Source: Gottfriedia acidiceleris
GTDB taxonomy: Bacteria; Bacillota; Bacilli; Bacillales; Bacillaceae_G
Assembly (NCBI RefSeq): GCF_023115465.1
Contig: NZ_CP096034.1
Coordinates: 3,286,001-3,350,000, forward strand
Direction of reading: 5' to 3'
Length of the DNA: 64,000 nucleotides
Positions 1-8,985 of the stretch are shown here, piece after piece. The translations under genes were made by a program, and so were the position numbers. Each line of letters starts with the position of its first letter. Within the stretch, counting starts at the first letter, position 1. A model generated the notes under the pieces. The model did no database searches. It saw only the letters and a list, made by a program, of their open reading frames with translations, and was not told the origin of the DNA.

Positions 1-934
1 CGATTTTTTTATTTTCTGGTTTTGCTTCATGATACATAGCTAATGCAGCAGCTGGTAAACCAAACATCATGAATGGGAATTTACCTACCATGAATGTACC
101 AGCAGTTAATTTTACTCCGTCTTTTAATTGGGCAAAGAAGATTTTTTGATCCCCGTGTACAACCATACCTGTTTTATCAGTATATGAACCAAACTCAAAC
201 CAGAAAGGTGCATAGAAAATATGATGTAAACCAAATGGAATTAATGAACGCTCAATCACACCAAAGACGAATGCTGATAATGTTAAGTTCGCATCAATCA
301 TATTATGTGAAAATGCGTTTAAACCGTGTTGAATTGGCGGCCAAATAAAGCACATTAAAATACCAAGTAATACTGAAAACGCTGCTGTAGCAATTGGTAC
401 AAATCGCTTACCTGCAAAGAAACCTAAGTATGATGGCAAATCAATTTCATAATATTTATTGTAAGCCCATGCTGCTAAAATACCGACGATAATACCACCA
501 AAAACACCTGTCTGTAATGTAGGTATTCCTAATACATACGCAAATGAAGGGTCATCAAATTTGGCAATATTTAATGTTTTATCTAAAACTACATATTGTC
601 CAACATCTTTGAACACACTCATTGTTTTATTCATAATTAGGAATCCAACGATAGCTGCTAAACCTGCAACACCTTCTCCTCCTGCTAAACCAACAGCGAC
701 ACCTACTGCAAATAATAATGACAGATTACTAAAAATGATGTCACCTGATTGTTCCATAACTTTTGCTACTAGTTGGAACCAGTGCGCGTCAAGAAACGGT
801 AAGTACTTTAATGTTTGTGGATTTTGAAATGCATTACCGAATGCAAGTAACAATCCAGCCGCTGGTAAAATTGCAACTGGGAGCATAAGCGCTTTACCAA
901 CTTTTTGTAAAACTCCAAAGATTTTCTTAAACAT
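1..934 (-). CDS. ptsG: Glucose-specific PTS permease EIIC(BA), 3' end missing
   Basis: This is the membrane EIIC domain of the phosphoenolpyruvate-dependent glucose transporter, which imports glucose and phosphorylates it. About 311 N-terminal residues lie in the window and the EIIB/EIIA parts run off its left edge. The protein starts [20 protein letters not shown] and contains [38 protein letters not shown] and [20 protein letters not shown]. These follow B. subtilis PtsG nearly word for word and distinguish it from the NagP-type paralogue at 39 kb, which has FGLHHVLN-type motifs (GLHHVLNTIFW). The start ATG follows AGGAGGAAGAC. The gene is preceded by a RAT/terminator leader and by glcT, the usual Bacillus order. 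Confidence 0.93.
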   Translation of the reverse strand, partial: MFKKIFGVLQKVGKALMLPVAILPAAGLLLAFGNAFQNPQTLKYLPFLDAHWFQLVAKVMEQSGDIIFSNLSLLFAVGVAVGLAGGEGVAGLAAIVGFLIMNKTMSVFKDVGQYVVLDKTLNIAKFDDPSFAYVLGIPTLQTGVFGGIIVGILAAWAYNKYYEIDLPSYLGFFAGKRFVPIATAAFSVLLGILMCFIWPPIQHGLNAFSHNMIDANLTLSAFVFGVIERSLIPFGLHHIFYAPFWFEFGSYTDKTGMVVHGDQKIFFAQLKDGVKLTAGTFMVGKFPFMMFGLPAAALAMYHEAKPENKKI

Positions 935-957
935 TGTCTTCCTCCTTTTATCCAAAC

Positions 958-1051
958 AAAAAAGGCATGAGCAGAAAAAATGAGATTATTGAATCCTGGA
1001 TATAGTTTCCCCTACCCAAGTATAATAATTCACATTTTTTCAACTCATGCC
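958..1051 (-). terminator. Leader terminator of ptsG
   Basis: On the minus strand GGCATGAG (1051-1044) pairs with CTCATGCC (971-964), followed by a T run. Inner arms TGAAAAAATG and CATTTTTTC extend the stem. It lies between the ptsG promoter and start codon and overlaps the RAT, so it should stop transcription unless GlcT binds. Confidence 0.85.
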
Positions 1052-1072
1052 TGATCGAATCAGTAACACGTT
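1044..1072 (-). promoter_or_regulatory. RAT, ribonucleic antiterminator target for GlcT
   Basis: The minus strand reads AACGTGTTACTGATTCG and continues ATCAGGCATGAG, closely matching the known B. subtilis ptsG RAT. Its 3' end is the left arm of the leader terminator, so the RAT hairpin and the terminator are mutually exclusive. The cognate binding protein, GlcT, is encoded directly upstream. Confidence 0.85.
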
Positions 1073-1101
1073 TAATGTGTACAATATTCAATTTGTTTTT
1101 A

Positions 1102-1117
1102 ATGATTTCGCTTTCAT
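1102..1117. promoter_or_regulatory. CcpA cre site in the ptsG promoter
   Basis: On the minus strand ATGAAAGCGAAATCAT fits the cre consensus WTGNNARCGNWWWCAW at all 16 positions. It overlaps the downstream edge of the -10 box of ptsG, a position expected to repress. Confidence 0.75.
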
Positions 1118-1144
1118 TATATCTATAGATTTTAAAAATATCAA
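1116..1144 (-). promoter_or_regulatory. SigA promoter of ptsG
   Basis: On the minus strand TTGATA (1144-1139), a 17-bp spacer and a perfect TATAAT (1121-1116) lie about 40 bases upstream of the RAT. Confidence 0.8.
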
Positions 1145-1183
1145 GCCAAATTACCTATTTTTTTTAATATTTATTTACTAGTT

Positions 1184-1212
1184 AAAAAAGCGCTAGATTG
1201 CTCTCTAGGCTT
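1184..1212 (-). terminator. Terminator of glcT
   Basis: On the minus strand AAGCCTAGA pairs with TCTAGCGCTT (one bulge), followed by TTTTTT. It separates glcT from the ptsG promoter. Confidence 0.7.
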
Positions 1213-1221
1213 ATTGAATTA

Positions 1222-2079
1222 TTATTTTATTTTACTCTGAACAAGTCGTTCTAAGTGTAAGGTTAAGTATATTACTTCGGCTTCACTTGCTTTTTTATTT
1301 AATGAAGCTTGGATTGACTTTAAAATTTTCCATGCTAAATCATAGCATACTGGGTATTCTTTTTTTAAGATAATGCCCAAAGCTGGTGACTCTTCAGATG
1401 AATTACCATGAAATATACGGTCAATTAAAAATCGCAAATGCCGAACTAATCTTGAATAATGAATACTTTCTTTATCAATTTCAATTTGTAAATATTCTTC
1501 TATATAAATTACTAAATCTTTAATGATCTGAGAGAACTTATTTACATCCGATACAACTTCCATCGATAAATTACTAACGATATGGAGAGTTACAAACCCC
1601 ACTTCTTCGATAGGTAAATTGATATCAATTTCTTTATTTATCAAATCAATAACTTCTTGTGCAATTTTAAAATATTCCGGATACATTGCTTTCGTTTCTT
1701 GCAAGAAAGGATTATCAACATTATAGCCTTCTCTAATACGTTTGATCGCAAATATTAAGTGGTCAGTTAACCCAATATGAATTTGCTCATTTAAAGTACA
1801 TCCTGTTCTTTCAGAAATTAAATAAATCGCCTGCTGCAGGGTACCCATTAATTTTTCATCCATAAAGTTGATTAATGATTTATATTGTTTTTGTTTTTGT
1901 TCATCTTTTAAGATAAACATTTTTTCTACTACACCTTCGGAAATTAAATCTCCTCTAGTTTTATTAAAACCGATGCCTTTACCTAGCAAAACTACTTCGG
2001 TATGATCGGGATTTTTCGCTATTAAAACATTATTATTAAGAACTTTTTTGATTGTATAACAGACTGACATCTCTGACAT
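1222..2079 (-). CDS. glcT: GlcT, PTS-controlled transcription antiterminator
   Basis: This BglG-family RNA-binding antiterminator lets RNA polymerase read through the ptsG leader terminator when glucose is available. It has 285 residues, the same as B. subtilis GlcT. An N-terminal RNA-binding (CAT) domain (about 1-60, with VLNNNVLIAK and LLGKGIGF) is followed by PRD1 (about 70-170) and PRD2 (about 175-285). Histidines phosphorylated in such proteins are visible as H101/H107 and H166 in PRD1 and H214 and H276 in PRD2. An in-frame TTG lies 18 bases upstream, but the ATG chosen has GGGGGTGAT at the right distance. It lies upstream of ptsG with its own terminator. Confidence 0.93.
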   Translation of the reverse strand: MSEMSVCYTIKKVLNNNVLIAKNPDHTEVVLLGKGIGFNKTRGDLISEGVVEKMFILKDEQKQKQYKSLINFMDEKLMGTLQQAIYLISERTGCTLNEQIHIGLTDHLIFAIKRIREGYNVDNPFLQETKAMYPEYFKIAQEVIDLINKEIDINLPIEEVGFVTLHIVSNLSMEVVSDVNKFSQIIKDLVIYIEEYLQIEIDKESIHYSRLVRHLRFLIDRIFHGNSSEESPALGIILKKEYPVCYDLAWKILKSIQASLNKKASEAEVIYLTLHLERLVQSKIK

Positions 2080-2183
2080 TTTTTTTATCACCCCCAAGTT
2101 TAAAAAATCGCTTTTATATCATAACATAATTTTTCTGAAAAAGTTAAAACGCAGTTTAAGTTTCATAAATTAATCATATTTTT

Positions 2184-2211
2184 TTGATAATCTATTATAG
2201 TAGGATAGAAT
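2184..2211 (+). promoter_or_regulatory. Candidate SigA promoter of the HAD phosphatase gene
   Basis: TTGATA (2184-2189), a 16-bp spacer and TAGAAT (2206-2211) lie about 40 bases before the start codon. Confidence 0.5.
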
Positions 2212-2250
2212 ATAAAAGTATAAATATAAATTGAGTAGGTGTTAAGAAAA

Positions 2251-3033
2251 ATGATTAAGTTATTTGTTAGTGACCTGGATGGGACGATGTTTCACCAAGG
2301 TCAACTATTTGAACATGATGTAGAAGCATTAAAAACCCTTTTAGATCGTGGTGTTTTATTATGTTTTGCATCCGGGCGTTTAGATTATGAAATTGTTAAA
2401 ATTATGGAAAGCTTAGAAGGCAATTTTCACCGTATTAGTATGAATGGAACTTATATTTATTCAAATGATGGAGAAGCTTTGTTAGATGCAACATTCCACC
2501 CAAGTGTAATCGATAAAGTTTACGAAATGATTTCACACGATAAATTTTTAATCTATGTGGCTGATCATTCAACATACTATATCGAAGAGAAAACCGATTT
2601 AGTAAGAGAAATTGAAAAGAACTCTAGCATGAATGCAGTTGAATTAAAAACACTAAAAACCGATTTAGGTAAATCGATTACCCCAAAAAAATATGTAGTT
2701 TTAGGTGAAGATGAGGACTTACTTGAGCTACAAAAAGAATTACAAAAAGAATTACCTGAATTTGTAACTTCTTTTATTTCTGCTAAAAATTGTTTAGATA
2801 TCGTTCCAGTTAATGTGAGTAAAGGTTCAGCAATTCAAATATTAATCGATAAATTAGGAATTAAACCTGATGAAATTGCTTGTATCGGTGATGCATACAA
2901 TGACATCTCAATGTTTGAGCTAACTCCTAATAGCTTTGCAATGGAAAATGCTGACGATGAAGTTAAGAAATATGCTTCGTATATCGTTCCTTCTGTAGCC
3001 GAAGCAGTTAATATTGTTTTACAAATTAAGTAA
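2251..3033 (+). CDS. Cof-type HAD phosphatase
   Basis: A 260-residue cytosolic sugar-phosphate/nucleotide phosphatase of the Cof (type IIB) HAD family. Motif I, DLDGT, is at residues 8-12 (nucleophile D8, acid/base D10). SGRL is motif II-like, and motif IV is GDAYNDISMF near residue 210. The large cap inserted between motifs II and III is typical of the family. The exact substrate cannot be told from sequence, since these enzymes are promiscuous. An in-frame GTG four codons upstream overlaps the GTAGGTG ribosome site, so the ATG is preferred. The gene is monocistronic, with its own promoter and terminator, and diverges from glcT. Confidence 0.85.
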   Translation: MIKLFVSDLDGTMFHQGQLFEHDVEALKTLLDRGVLLCFASGRLDYEIVKIMESLEGNFHRISMNGTYIYSNDGEALLDATFHPSVIDKVYEMISHDKFLIYVADHSTYYIEEKTDLVREIEKNSSMNAVELKTLKTDLGKSITPKKYVVLGEDEDLLELQKELQKELPEFVTSFISAKNCLDIVPVNVSKGSAIQILIDKLGIKPDEIACIGDAYNDISMFELTPNSFAMENADDEVKKYASYIVPSVAEAVNIVLQIK

Positions 3034-3038
3034 GAAGT

Positions 3039-3066
3039 AAGGGTGCTACTTGGTGCGCCCTTTTCT
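3039..3066 (+). terminator. Terminator of the HAD phosphatase gene
   Basis: AAGGGTGC pairs with GCGCCCTT around an 8-base loop, followed by TTTTCTT. Confidence 0.75.
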
Positions 3067-3205
3067 TATTGCAAGATAATTTATGGAGTTTTTTGCTTAC
3101 TCACGAACCTTGCAGTTTCAGTTTTTTTATTTGCACTTCTACTAATTTAATTGCAGTTAGCCATTTTAATTGCACCTGCACCACCGCTGATGGGCCTCTA
3201 ACAAT

Positions 3206-3233
3206 GAAAAAAAGAATGCTTAAAAAGCACTCT
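3206..3233 (-). terminator. Terminator of nagABR
   Basis: On the minus strand AGAGTGCTT pairs with AAGCATTCT (one G:T), followed by a run of eight T just past the nagR stop. Confidence 0.8.
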
Positions 3234-3235
3234 TT

Positions 3236-3973
3236 TTAACGGTCAATATCAATTGTAAAACGATAGCGATCAGCACGGTAAATACAACTTACATATTCAA
3301 GTGGTATTCCCTCATTTATAAACGTTACTTGGTGTAATTCTAATGCAGGAGAATCCTCCGCTACTTCAAGAATTAATGAATCTTTTTCTGTCATTAAAGA
3401 TGCTTTAATCCATTTTGTGGCTTTTTTAATTGAATAACCTAATGTAACTTCAAAGTATTCATATAAGGAATGATTCAATACTTTTTCATCTATTCGATTT
3501 ACTAATTTTTTTGGTAGGTATGTTGTTTCAATTGCAATGGGATGATCATTTGCTAAACGACATCTTTCAATTTTAAAAATTTCAGAACCACTTTCAATCG
3601 ATAAGACTTCTGCTAAATATTCATCAGCTTCAATCGTTGAAAATCCAAGAAGTTTATTCGTAGGGGTTAATCCTATAGATGTAATATCCTCAGAAAAACT
3701 CCTTAATGATTTTAGTGATTCCTCAACTTCAATCCCATCTTTTACTGATACAAACGTACCAATTCCACGTTTCCGACTTATTAATGATTCCTTTACAAGA
3801 TTATTTAATGCTTGTCTTATTGTCATCCTGCTGACATTTAACATCTCACTCAATGTTTGCTCAGAGGGAATTCGCTCACCCGGTTTCCATTCTCCTGAGT
3901 TAATTTTATGCTTTAATATCTCTTGTATTTGAAAATAAATCGGTAACGGTGAATTTTTATCTAGTTTTAGCAT
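3236..3973 (-). CDS. nagR: NagR, GntR/HutC-family repressor of N-acetylglucosamine genes
   Basis: A 245-residue repressor that senses amino-sugar phosphates (glucosamine-6-P or N-acetylglucosamine-6-P in B. subtilis). The N-terminal winged helix is about residues 5-75 (SPLPIYFQIQEILK, IPSEQTLSEMLNVSRMTIRQ, RGIGTFVS). The C-terminal UTRA ligand domain is about 95-240 and ends YRADRYRFTIDIDR, like B. subtilis NagR (YvoA). It is the last gene of nagA-nagB-nagR; its ATG shares one base with the nagB stop (TAATG), implying translational coupling and autoregulation. Matching operators lie before nagA (5954-5969) and before nagP (39007-39022). Confidence 0.9.
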   Translation of the reverse strand: MLKLDKNSPLPIYFQIQEILKHKINSGEWKPGERIPSEQTLSEMLNVSRMTIRQALNNLVKESLISRKRGIGTFVSVKDGIEVEESLKSLRSFSEDITSIGLTPTNKLLGFSTIEADEYLAEVLSIESGSEIFKIERCRLANDHPIAIETTYLPKKLVNRIDEKVLNHSLYEYFEVTLGYSIKKATKWIKASLMTEKDSLILEVAEDSPALELHQVTFINEGIPLEYVSCIYRADRYRFTIDIDR

Positions 3974-4683
3974 TATTTATTACAAAGTGAGTATGCTTCT
4001 TCATCAACAACAATCGTTACGTTGTTGTGGTTTTGGAGTGCAGTAGCAGGACAGTTAATATCTAATTTTCCATTTAACATTTCCTTAACTGCTTCAGCCT
4101 TTTTGATGCCTGAAGCTACTAAAATGATTTCTTTCGCCCTCATAATTGAACCAATTCCCATAGTTACTGCATGTGTTGGGACATCTTCTTCGTTCTCAAA
4201 ATAAATTTTATTTGCGTTACGTGTTGATTCTGTAAGTTCTACAATATGTGTAGGTGTATCAAATGGTGTCCCAGGTTCATTAAATGCAATATGGCCATTC
4301 TCACCAATTCCTAAAAGTTGTAAATCTACAGGATGCTTTTGTAGTAATTCTTCATAATTTTTACAAGCTTCTTCTAAATTTTTAGTATTTCCATTTGGTA
4401 AATGATTTTCTTTAAAATTTAAGTGGTTAAAAAGTTGGTCTGCCATATAAGTGTGGTAGCTTGTTTGGTCATCTTCAGCAAGTCCTACGTATTCATCAAG
4501 ATTTACAGTAATGACATTTGACACATCTGGTTTATGAATACGGAAAAGTTCATAAATACCTAATGGAGATCCACCTGTAGCTAATCCTAATGTGAATTCC
4601 GCCTTCCCTTCAAATGCCTTTATCATTTTTTCATATGCTACTTTTGAAATTTCTTCTGCATTTTTTACTACGATTACGTTCAT
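3973..4683 (-). CDS. nagB: Glucosamine-6-phosphate deaminase
   Basis: This enzyme converts glucosamine-6-phosphate to fructose-6-phosphate and ammonia, feeding amino sugars into glycolysis. It has 236 residues, the short allosteric-site-free form usual in Bacillus. GLATGGSP (33-40) binds phosphate, NLDEYVGL carries the catalytic Asp (D63), and [14 protein letters not shown] (125-138) carries the catalytic His (H131). Its ATG overlaps the nagA stop by four bases (ATGA), and its stop overlaps the nagR start, so the three genes are one operon. Confidence 0.95.
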   Translation of the reverse strand: MNVIVVKNAEEISKVAYEKMIKAFEGKAEFTLGLATGGSPLGIYELFRIHKPDVSNVITVNLDEYVGLAEDDQTSYHTYMADQLFNHLNFKENHLPNGNTKNLEEACKNYEELLQKHPVDLQLLGIGENGHIAFNEPGTPFDTPTHIVELTESTRNANKIYFENEEDVPTHAVTMGIGSIMRAKEIILVASGIKKAEAVKEMLNGKLDINCPATALQNHNNVTIVVDEEAYSLCNK

Positions 4684-5816
4684 AAAGTCACCTCATTCAT
4701 ATTTTTACCTTGTCTAGTTGTATCAATAACGAAGAAATCCGGAGTCATTTGCACAAAATCAGCGTCTTTACCTTGTTCTAATACGCCTTTATGTTTAAGA
4801 CCGAATTCTTCAGCTTGGTTTATTGATGTCATTAGTACTGCTTCTTCAGGACTACAGCCAGTAAATGCCATAATGTTTCTAAATGCATCATCCATTTTTA
4901 AAATACTACCCGCAAGCGTTCCGTCTTCTAATCTTGCACTTTTATTTTTTACAAATACAGGTTGTCCACCTAATTCATATTTGCCGTCCTTTAACCCTTT
5001 TGCTCTCATCGCATCAGTAATTACACTTATTTTTTTTGCCCCTTTTAGGCGATAAGCAAGCTTTACCATATCAGGATGAATATGAATTCCATCAGGTATC
5101 ATCTCTACCATTACTCGGTCATCAAGTAATACATGTCCAACTGTTCCTGCTTCACGATGATGCATAGGTCTCATTTGGTTGTATAAATGTGTAGCGTGAA
5201 ATATATTTCTATCTTCAAAATCTGAACGGATCGCATCAGAGTGACCTACTGTGCCAACTACATTAGTACGCTCTAACTCTTTTTCTAACTCTTTTGCACC
5301 TTCAACTTCAGGTGCATAAGTAACTAATTTGATTAATCCACCAGAAGCTTCTTGCCATTCTTTGAATAGTTCAACATCAGGATTAATAATGTATTCTAAT
5401 GGTTGTGCTCCAGCTTTATTTTTATTAACAAACGGTCCTTCTAAATGAATATATTCAAAATGAGCACCAAGTTTTTTAGCCTCGTTTAAAGACTTTAAAG
5501 CATTTTTAATATTTTCTTTAGATTGAGTCATTGTAGTTGGGAAGAATGTTGTTACCCCTTCCTTCATCATTTCTTTACTCATCTTTACCATTGAGTTTGG
5601 ATCAGCATCCATTGCATCGACATCATATGCACCGTGAATATGGACATCAATCATTCCTGGAATAATCACTGTTCCTTTTCCATCAATTATTTCTTCACCT
5701 TCATTTTCGTAACCATTCATATGACCAACAGAAGAAATTTTTTCATCGTATCGAATATAACCATTTTCAATTACTTCTGTCCCTGTGTAAATTTTTACAT
5801 TAATAATTGATTTCAT
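4680..5816 (-). CDS. nagA: N-acetylglucosamine-6-phosphate deacetylase
   Basis: This amidohydrolase removes acetate from N-acetylglucosamine-6-phosphate, the step before NagB. It has 378 residues. Metal and substrate motifs in order are DVHIHG (H59, H61), [20 protein letters not shown] and VITDAM. The start ATG has GAGGAGAG upstream. As the first gene of nagA-nagB-nagR, it has a NagR-type operator about 140 bases upstream. The transporter gene nagP is unlinked (39 kb). Confidence 0.95.
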   Translation of the reverse strand: MKSIINVKIYTGTEVIENGYIRYDEKISSVGHMNGYENEGEEIIDGKGTVIIPGMIDVHIHGAYDVDAMDADPNSMVKMSKEMMKEGVTTFFPTTMTQSKENIKNALKSLNEAKKLGAHFEYIHLEGPFVNKNKAGAQPLEYIINPDVELFKEWQEASGGLIKLVTYAPEVEGAKELEKELERTNVVGTVGHSDAIRSDFEDRNIFHATHLYNQMRPMHHREAGTVGHVLLDDRVMVEMIPDGIHIHPDMVKLAYRLKGAKKISVITDAMRAKGLKDGKYELGGQPVFVKNKSARLEDGTLAGSILKMDDAFRNIMAFTGCSPEEAVLMTSINQAEEFGLKHKGVLEQGKDADFVQMTPDFFVIDTTRQGKNMNEVTL

Positions 5817-5953
5817 TTACTCTCCTCTTTCCTTTGCTTAAGAAGTCTTCGTCAATACCCCAATATAGAAAGTAGTGTTTACTTAATCATCGTTCACATT
5901 CATTTATATAAGTACTTTGATTTCTTCATAACTATTTTATGATATATACTCCT

Positions 5954-5969
5954 AGTTGTCTATACTACT
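5954..5969. promoter_or_regulatory. NagR operator (dre) upstream of nagA
   Basis: On the minus strand AGTAGTATAGACAACT has the GTATAGACAA core of NagR operators (recalled from B. subtilis). The same core occurs before nagP at 39007-39022. A weak cre-like sequence also lies at 5884-5899. Confidence 0.7.
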
Positions 5970-6038
5970 ATGAAGTAATTAACAAAAACGTCACAAATAA
6001 TGACGGATTTAGTTTCCTTTTATCCTCTATACAAAAAA

Positions 6039-6081
6039 AGAAGTATTGGTTCTTGTCCTTCAAGGATCTACCAATACTTCT
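6039..6081 (-). terminator. Terminator overlapping the 3' end of the MBL-fold gene
   Basis: Arms AGAAGTATTGGT (6039-6050) and ACCAATACTTCT (6070-6081) pair perfectly, with a nested TCCTT/AAGGA hairpin in the loop and a T run on the minus-strand side. The stop codon of the adjacent gene lies inside the loop. Confidence 0.8.
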
Positions 6082-6947
6082 TGTTTTTCGATATATAAAT
6101 TATGACCATTTGTTGATAATTCGATGTCTCCGAATTGGTCCGTTGTATATTGCTTAATTCCTAGGTGATTTAACCGTTTCATAACTGACCGATGTGGATG
6201 ACCAAATAAGTTAAATTTATCATATGAAAGGATTGCGACTGTAGGATTTACAGCAAATAAAAACGCTTCTGAAGTTGATGTTGATGATCCATGATGCGGA
6301 ATTTTTAGTACTTGAGCATTTATATTCTCATTTTTAATTAATCTTTTTTCAGTTTTTCTTTCAATATCTCCAGTTAATAAAATTGAAATGTCACTATATT
6401 TAACCTTCAATACAATTGAACTGTTATTATTTGTATACGATTTTTTCCCGCTATTTAAAACAGTAATTTCTACATTAGGGTCAAGCATTAGTTTTTCATT
6501 TAACTTTGCAATACTAATTGGGATATTCTTCTGATACGCTTCTTTCTTATATAAGTAATAAGAATGTGAATTATATTTTTTCCCACTATCCAGGATTTTT
6601 GTAATCTTAACACTATTCATTACTTTTAATAACCCACCAATATGATCGATATCTGGATGCGTACTGACTAATAGATCAATCGCATTTATATGTAGTCGCT
6701 TAAGTTTTTTTATAACGACTCCTCCATGTTCAACATCTCCTCCATCGATCAGCACAGTCTTACCATTTGGTAAAATCATAACCATGCTATCTCCTTGACC
6801 TACATCAAAAAAATAAATTAATAATGGGTGAGTAATATAGCCGTAATTTGTAATTCTTGCTTCACTATTTATGTTATTACTAAAAAAAGTAGTAAAAAAA
6901 ATAAAGATAGAAAATATGAGAGAGTATCGATTTCGATTTTTGTTCAT
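6060..6947 (-). CDS. Secreted ComEC-like metallo-beta-lactamase-fold hydrolase
   Basis: A 295-residue protein with an N-terminal signal peptide or anchor (hydrophobic residues about 8-24) and one MBL domain of the kind found at the C terminus of the DNA-uptake protein ComEC. FFDVGQGDS (47-54) and LIDGGD precede the metal motif THPDIDHIGG (H97, D99, D101, H102), and KIPHHGSSTST follows. Standalone relatives are common in Firmicutes and may cleave nucleic acid or phosphodiesters outside the membrane. No ComEC channel domain is present. The ATG is preferred to a GTG two codons upstream because GGAGG is seven bases before the ATG. It is a single gene. Confidence 0.8.
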   Translation of the reverse strand: MNKNRNRYSLIFSIFIFFTTFFSNNINSEARITNYGYITHPLLIYFFDVGQGDSMVMILPNGKTVLIDGGDVEHGGVVIKKLKRLHINAIDLLVSTHPDIDHIGGLLKVMNSVKITKILDSGKKYNSHSYYLYKKEAYQKNIPISIAKLNEKLMLDPNVEITVLNSGKKSYTNNNSSIVLKVKYSDISILLTGDIERKTEKRLIKNENINAQVLKIPHHGSSTSTSEAFLFAVNPTVAILSYDKFNLFGHPHRSVMKRLNHLGIKQYTTDQFGDIELSTNGHNLYIEKQEVLVDP

Positions 6948-7084
6948 TCTCACTTCCTCCTAACATTATTTTCTCATAGCCATTTCAAAAGTATGTATGA
7001 TGCCCATAAAAATAAGTTGGAATTTGAGTATACTTCAAATTGGAATTATTATTCAAATTAGTGTTAAAAATTAGCCCACAGCAC

Positions 7085-7118
7085 GATAAAAAACTGTAAG
7101 CATTTTTTCGCTTACAGT
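7085..7118 (-). terminator. Terminator of the 8.7-7.1 kb operon
   Basis: ACTGTAAGC (7093-7101) pairs with GCTTACAGT (7110-7118), with TTTTTT on the minus-strand side. Confidence 0.8.
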
Positions 7119-7127
7119 CTTTTTAAA

Positions 7128-7949
7128 TTACTCAAATACTTCCTCTAGTTTTTTTACAACTAACAAGGAGTCACTAATTTGTATAGTCGTATGACTTGTA
7201 ATATAAACTCCATGCATACCTAATTTTAAAGCAGGAGAAATTTCATTCATGAAATTATCCCCGATTGACACAATTTCATGTGGCTTAACATTAAACTTAT
7301 TCATGATATTTTTAAAGTGGTTTTCTGTTTCTAATGGCTTCTTACCATCCGTAATTTCTAGATGAAATAATTCAGTTAAATTAAGTAACTTCAATAATCT
7401 AGTAACATCTTCTCGATCAGAGTTTGTTAACAATACTAATTTTTTAGAATGCTTAACTTTCTCTAAAGCCTCTTTTAATCCTTTTATATAAGGAATATTA
7501 AACTCATTTGTTGCCATATACTCTTTAGTTTTATCATAACAGTGATATACGTCTCTTGCACCATAATGATAACTTGCTACTAAGGGAATCCACCAACCAT
7601 CACCTACTGGGATATATGGTAATTCATAATTAATTTTTTCAAGATAATTCTCTGGAAGTTCGTCTTTAGAAAGTAGCTGTCCTTCCCAAGTAAATACTTG
7701 GATTGGCTTCAATGTAATTGGATCTAACGAGATGATCAAATCATTTTCTGTGTCATAAATTTTTCCAATTGTTAATGCATGGTCATAATCTTTTATTTTT
7801 TTATAATCCTTTAAAAAAGAATCACGCTTTTCTGTACTGATTTCATTAGCTAGTAACTTAGCATAGTAATCATAGTGCTCAGTACCATCATACAAAGTAC
7901 CATCTAAATCAAAAACTAATACTTTTGAATTCATTAATAAATTATGCAT
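7128..7949 (-). CDS. HAD-family hydrolase
   Basis: A 273-residue haloacid-dehalogenase-type phosphatase. Motif I is FDLDGTLYDG (D14, D16), motif II LLTNSD, and motif III/IV KKPLETENHF with SIGDNFMNEISPALKLG. An unusually long segment (about 55-150) containing two consecutive aromatic-rich stretches (FTWEGQLLSKDELPENY and VGDGWWIPL) forms the cap, so it is not a simple phosphoglycolate phosphatase. The gene begins 10 bases after the anchored protein gene and is probably co-transcribed with it. Substrate unknown. Confidence 0.75.
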   Translation of the reverse strand: MHNLLMNSKVLVFDLDGTLYDGTEHYDYYAKLLANEISTEKRDSFLKDYKKIKDYDHALTIGKIYDTENDLIISLDPITLKPIQVFTWEGQLLSKDELPENYLEKINYELPYIPVGDGWWIPLVASYHYGARDVYHCYDKTKEYMATNEFNIPYIKGLKEALEKVKHSKKLVLLTNSDREDVTRLLKLLNLTELFHLEITDGKKPLETENHFKNIMNKFNVKPHEIVSIGDNFMNEISPALKLGMHGVYITSHTTIQISDSLLVVKKLEEVFE

Positions 7950-7959
7950 TTCCTACTCC

Positions 7960-8688
7960 TTAGCTGTCTTTATCTTTTACGTCTAAAATAAAATCAAATG
8001 ATTTTTGATCGTCATTTAATTTAAATTCATAAAATATTTTATACATACCCGCTTCAGGTAAATCAAGCTCATAGTTTACTTTTGAATGATTATTAGGAAG
8101 ACTAAATAGCTTAAAATATGTTCCTTCTTCATTCATAATATAAAATTGTTGATCTGTAAATTTGGAACGTTTTTTAAATTGATCAAAATCAAAAGTAATT
8201 TTACTCTTAGTTTTTGGCAGAATTGAAGTATAAAGTAGAGAAACTCGATAGTCATCAGTCTTTTTCGTTAAAATAGCTGTCGGAAATACTTCTTCTTTTT
8301 TTTCCTTTTGTTTTTGGAAAATCTTTGTATCAAGCGTTTGATTATTTAAAAATATACTAACATAATAAGGAATGTCTTTCTTAAAAGCATATTTAAATGT
8401 AAATTGATTATTTCCATTATATACTGGTTCAATGACTTTATAAGATTTTAATTGATCTGTCGTAATAAATATTCTGATTTTTTCCCGTTGTAACACATTC
8501 ATTGTTCTAGATGATACGGTTACTTCTTGTGAATTTTTTTTAGTTGTAAGATTCCATTTTACCTTTTGAACTTTTAGTTGGCTAACCTGACTACCACTTG
8601 ATAATATACTATGATTAACTAGGCGATTGCTAATTAATAGAATAATTAATATAGCTATACATAGAGCTGCAATAAAACGAAATTTCAT
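7960..8688 (-). CDS. Membrane-anchored extracytoplasmic protein, unknown function
   Basis: 242 residues that I do not recognise. One N-terminal transmembrane anchor or uncleaved signal (residues about 4-23, FRFIAALCIAILIILLIS) is followed by a Lys/Ser-rich, beta-rich domain with repeated short strands (YRVSLLYTSI, YELDLPEAGMYKIFYEFKL). It ends LDVKDKDS. The C-terminal third resembles an Ig-like or YtkA-like beta sandwich in rhythm, which is only an impression. It is the first gene of a two-gene operon with the HAD hydrolase. Confidence 0.6.
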   Translation of the reverse strand: MKFRFIAALCIAILIILLISNRLVNHSILSSGSQVSQLKVQKVKWNLTTKKNSQEVTVSSRTMNVLQREKIRIFITTDQLKSYKVIEPVYNGNNQFTFKYAFKKDIPYYVSIFLNNQTLDTKIFQKQKEKKEEVFPTAILTKKTDDYRVSLLYTSILPKTKSKITFDFDQFKKRSKFTDQQFYIMNEEGTYFKLFSLPNNHSKVNYELDLPEAGMYKIFYEFKLNDDQKSFDFILDVKDKDS

Positions 8689-8985
8689 AGATCATTCTCC
8701 CTTAAATAGTTAAACTTAGTAATTTTTAGTTATTTCAAGAAAGCTGAAATTCTAATTGTAAACTCTTTCATTATTTTATCACCTGTGCAATAATTAAAAT
8801 TCGCCATAAATTATCTGTTTTGGTTAATTTTGTCTATGAGTATTTCTATATTTACTATGTACTACGTCTATCTTACTTTTTCCTTTAATTAGCATACAAA
8901 TAAGAATGTTTTTTATTTAAATGTAGAAACTAACATACTGATAATGGATGGGCTATTTATACACAGTTTTAAGGAGGAACATTAA

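Noticed and set aside
94-827. Plus-strand open frames inside ptsG
   Set aside because: They are antisense frames of a strongly recognised ptsG sequence and have no ribosome sites.
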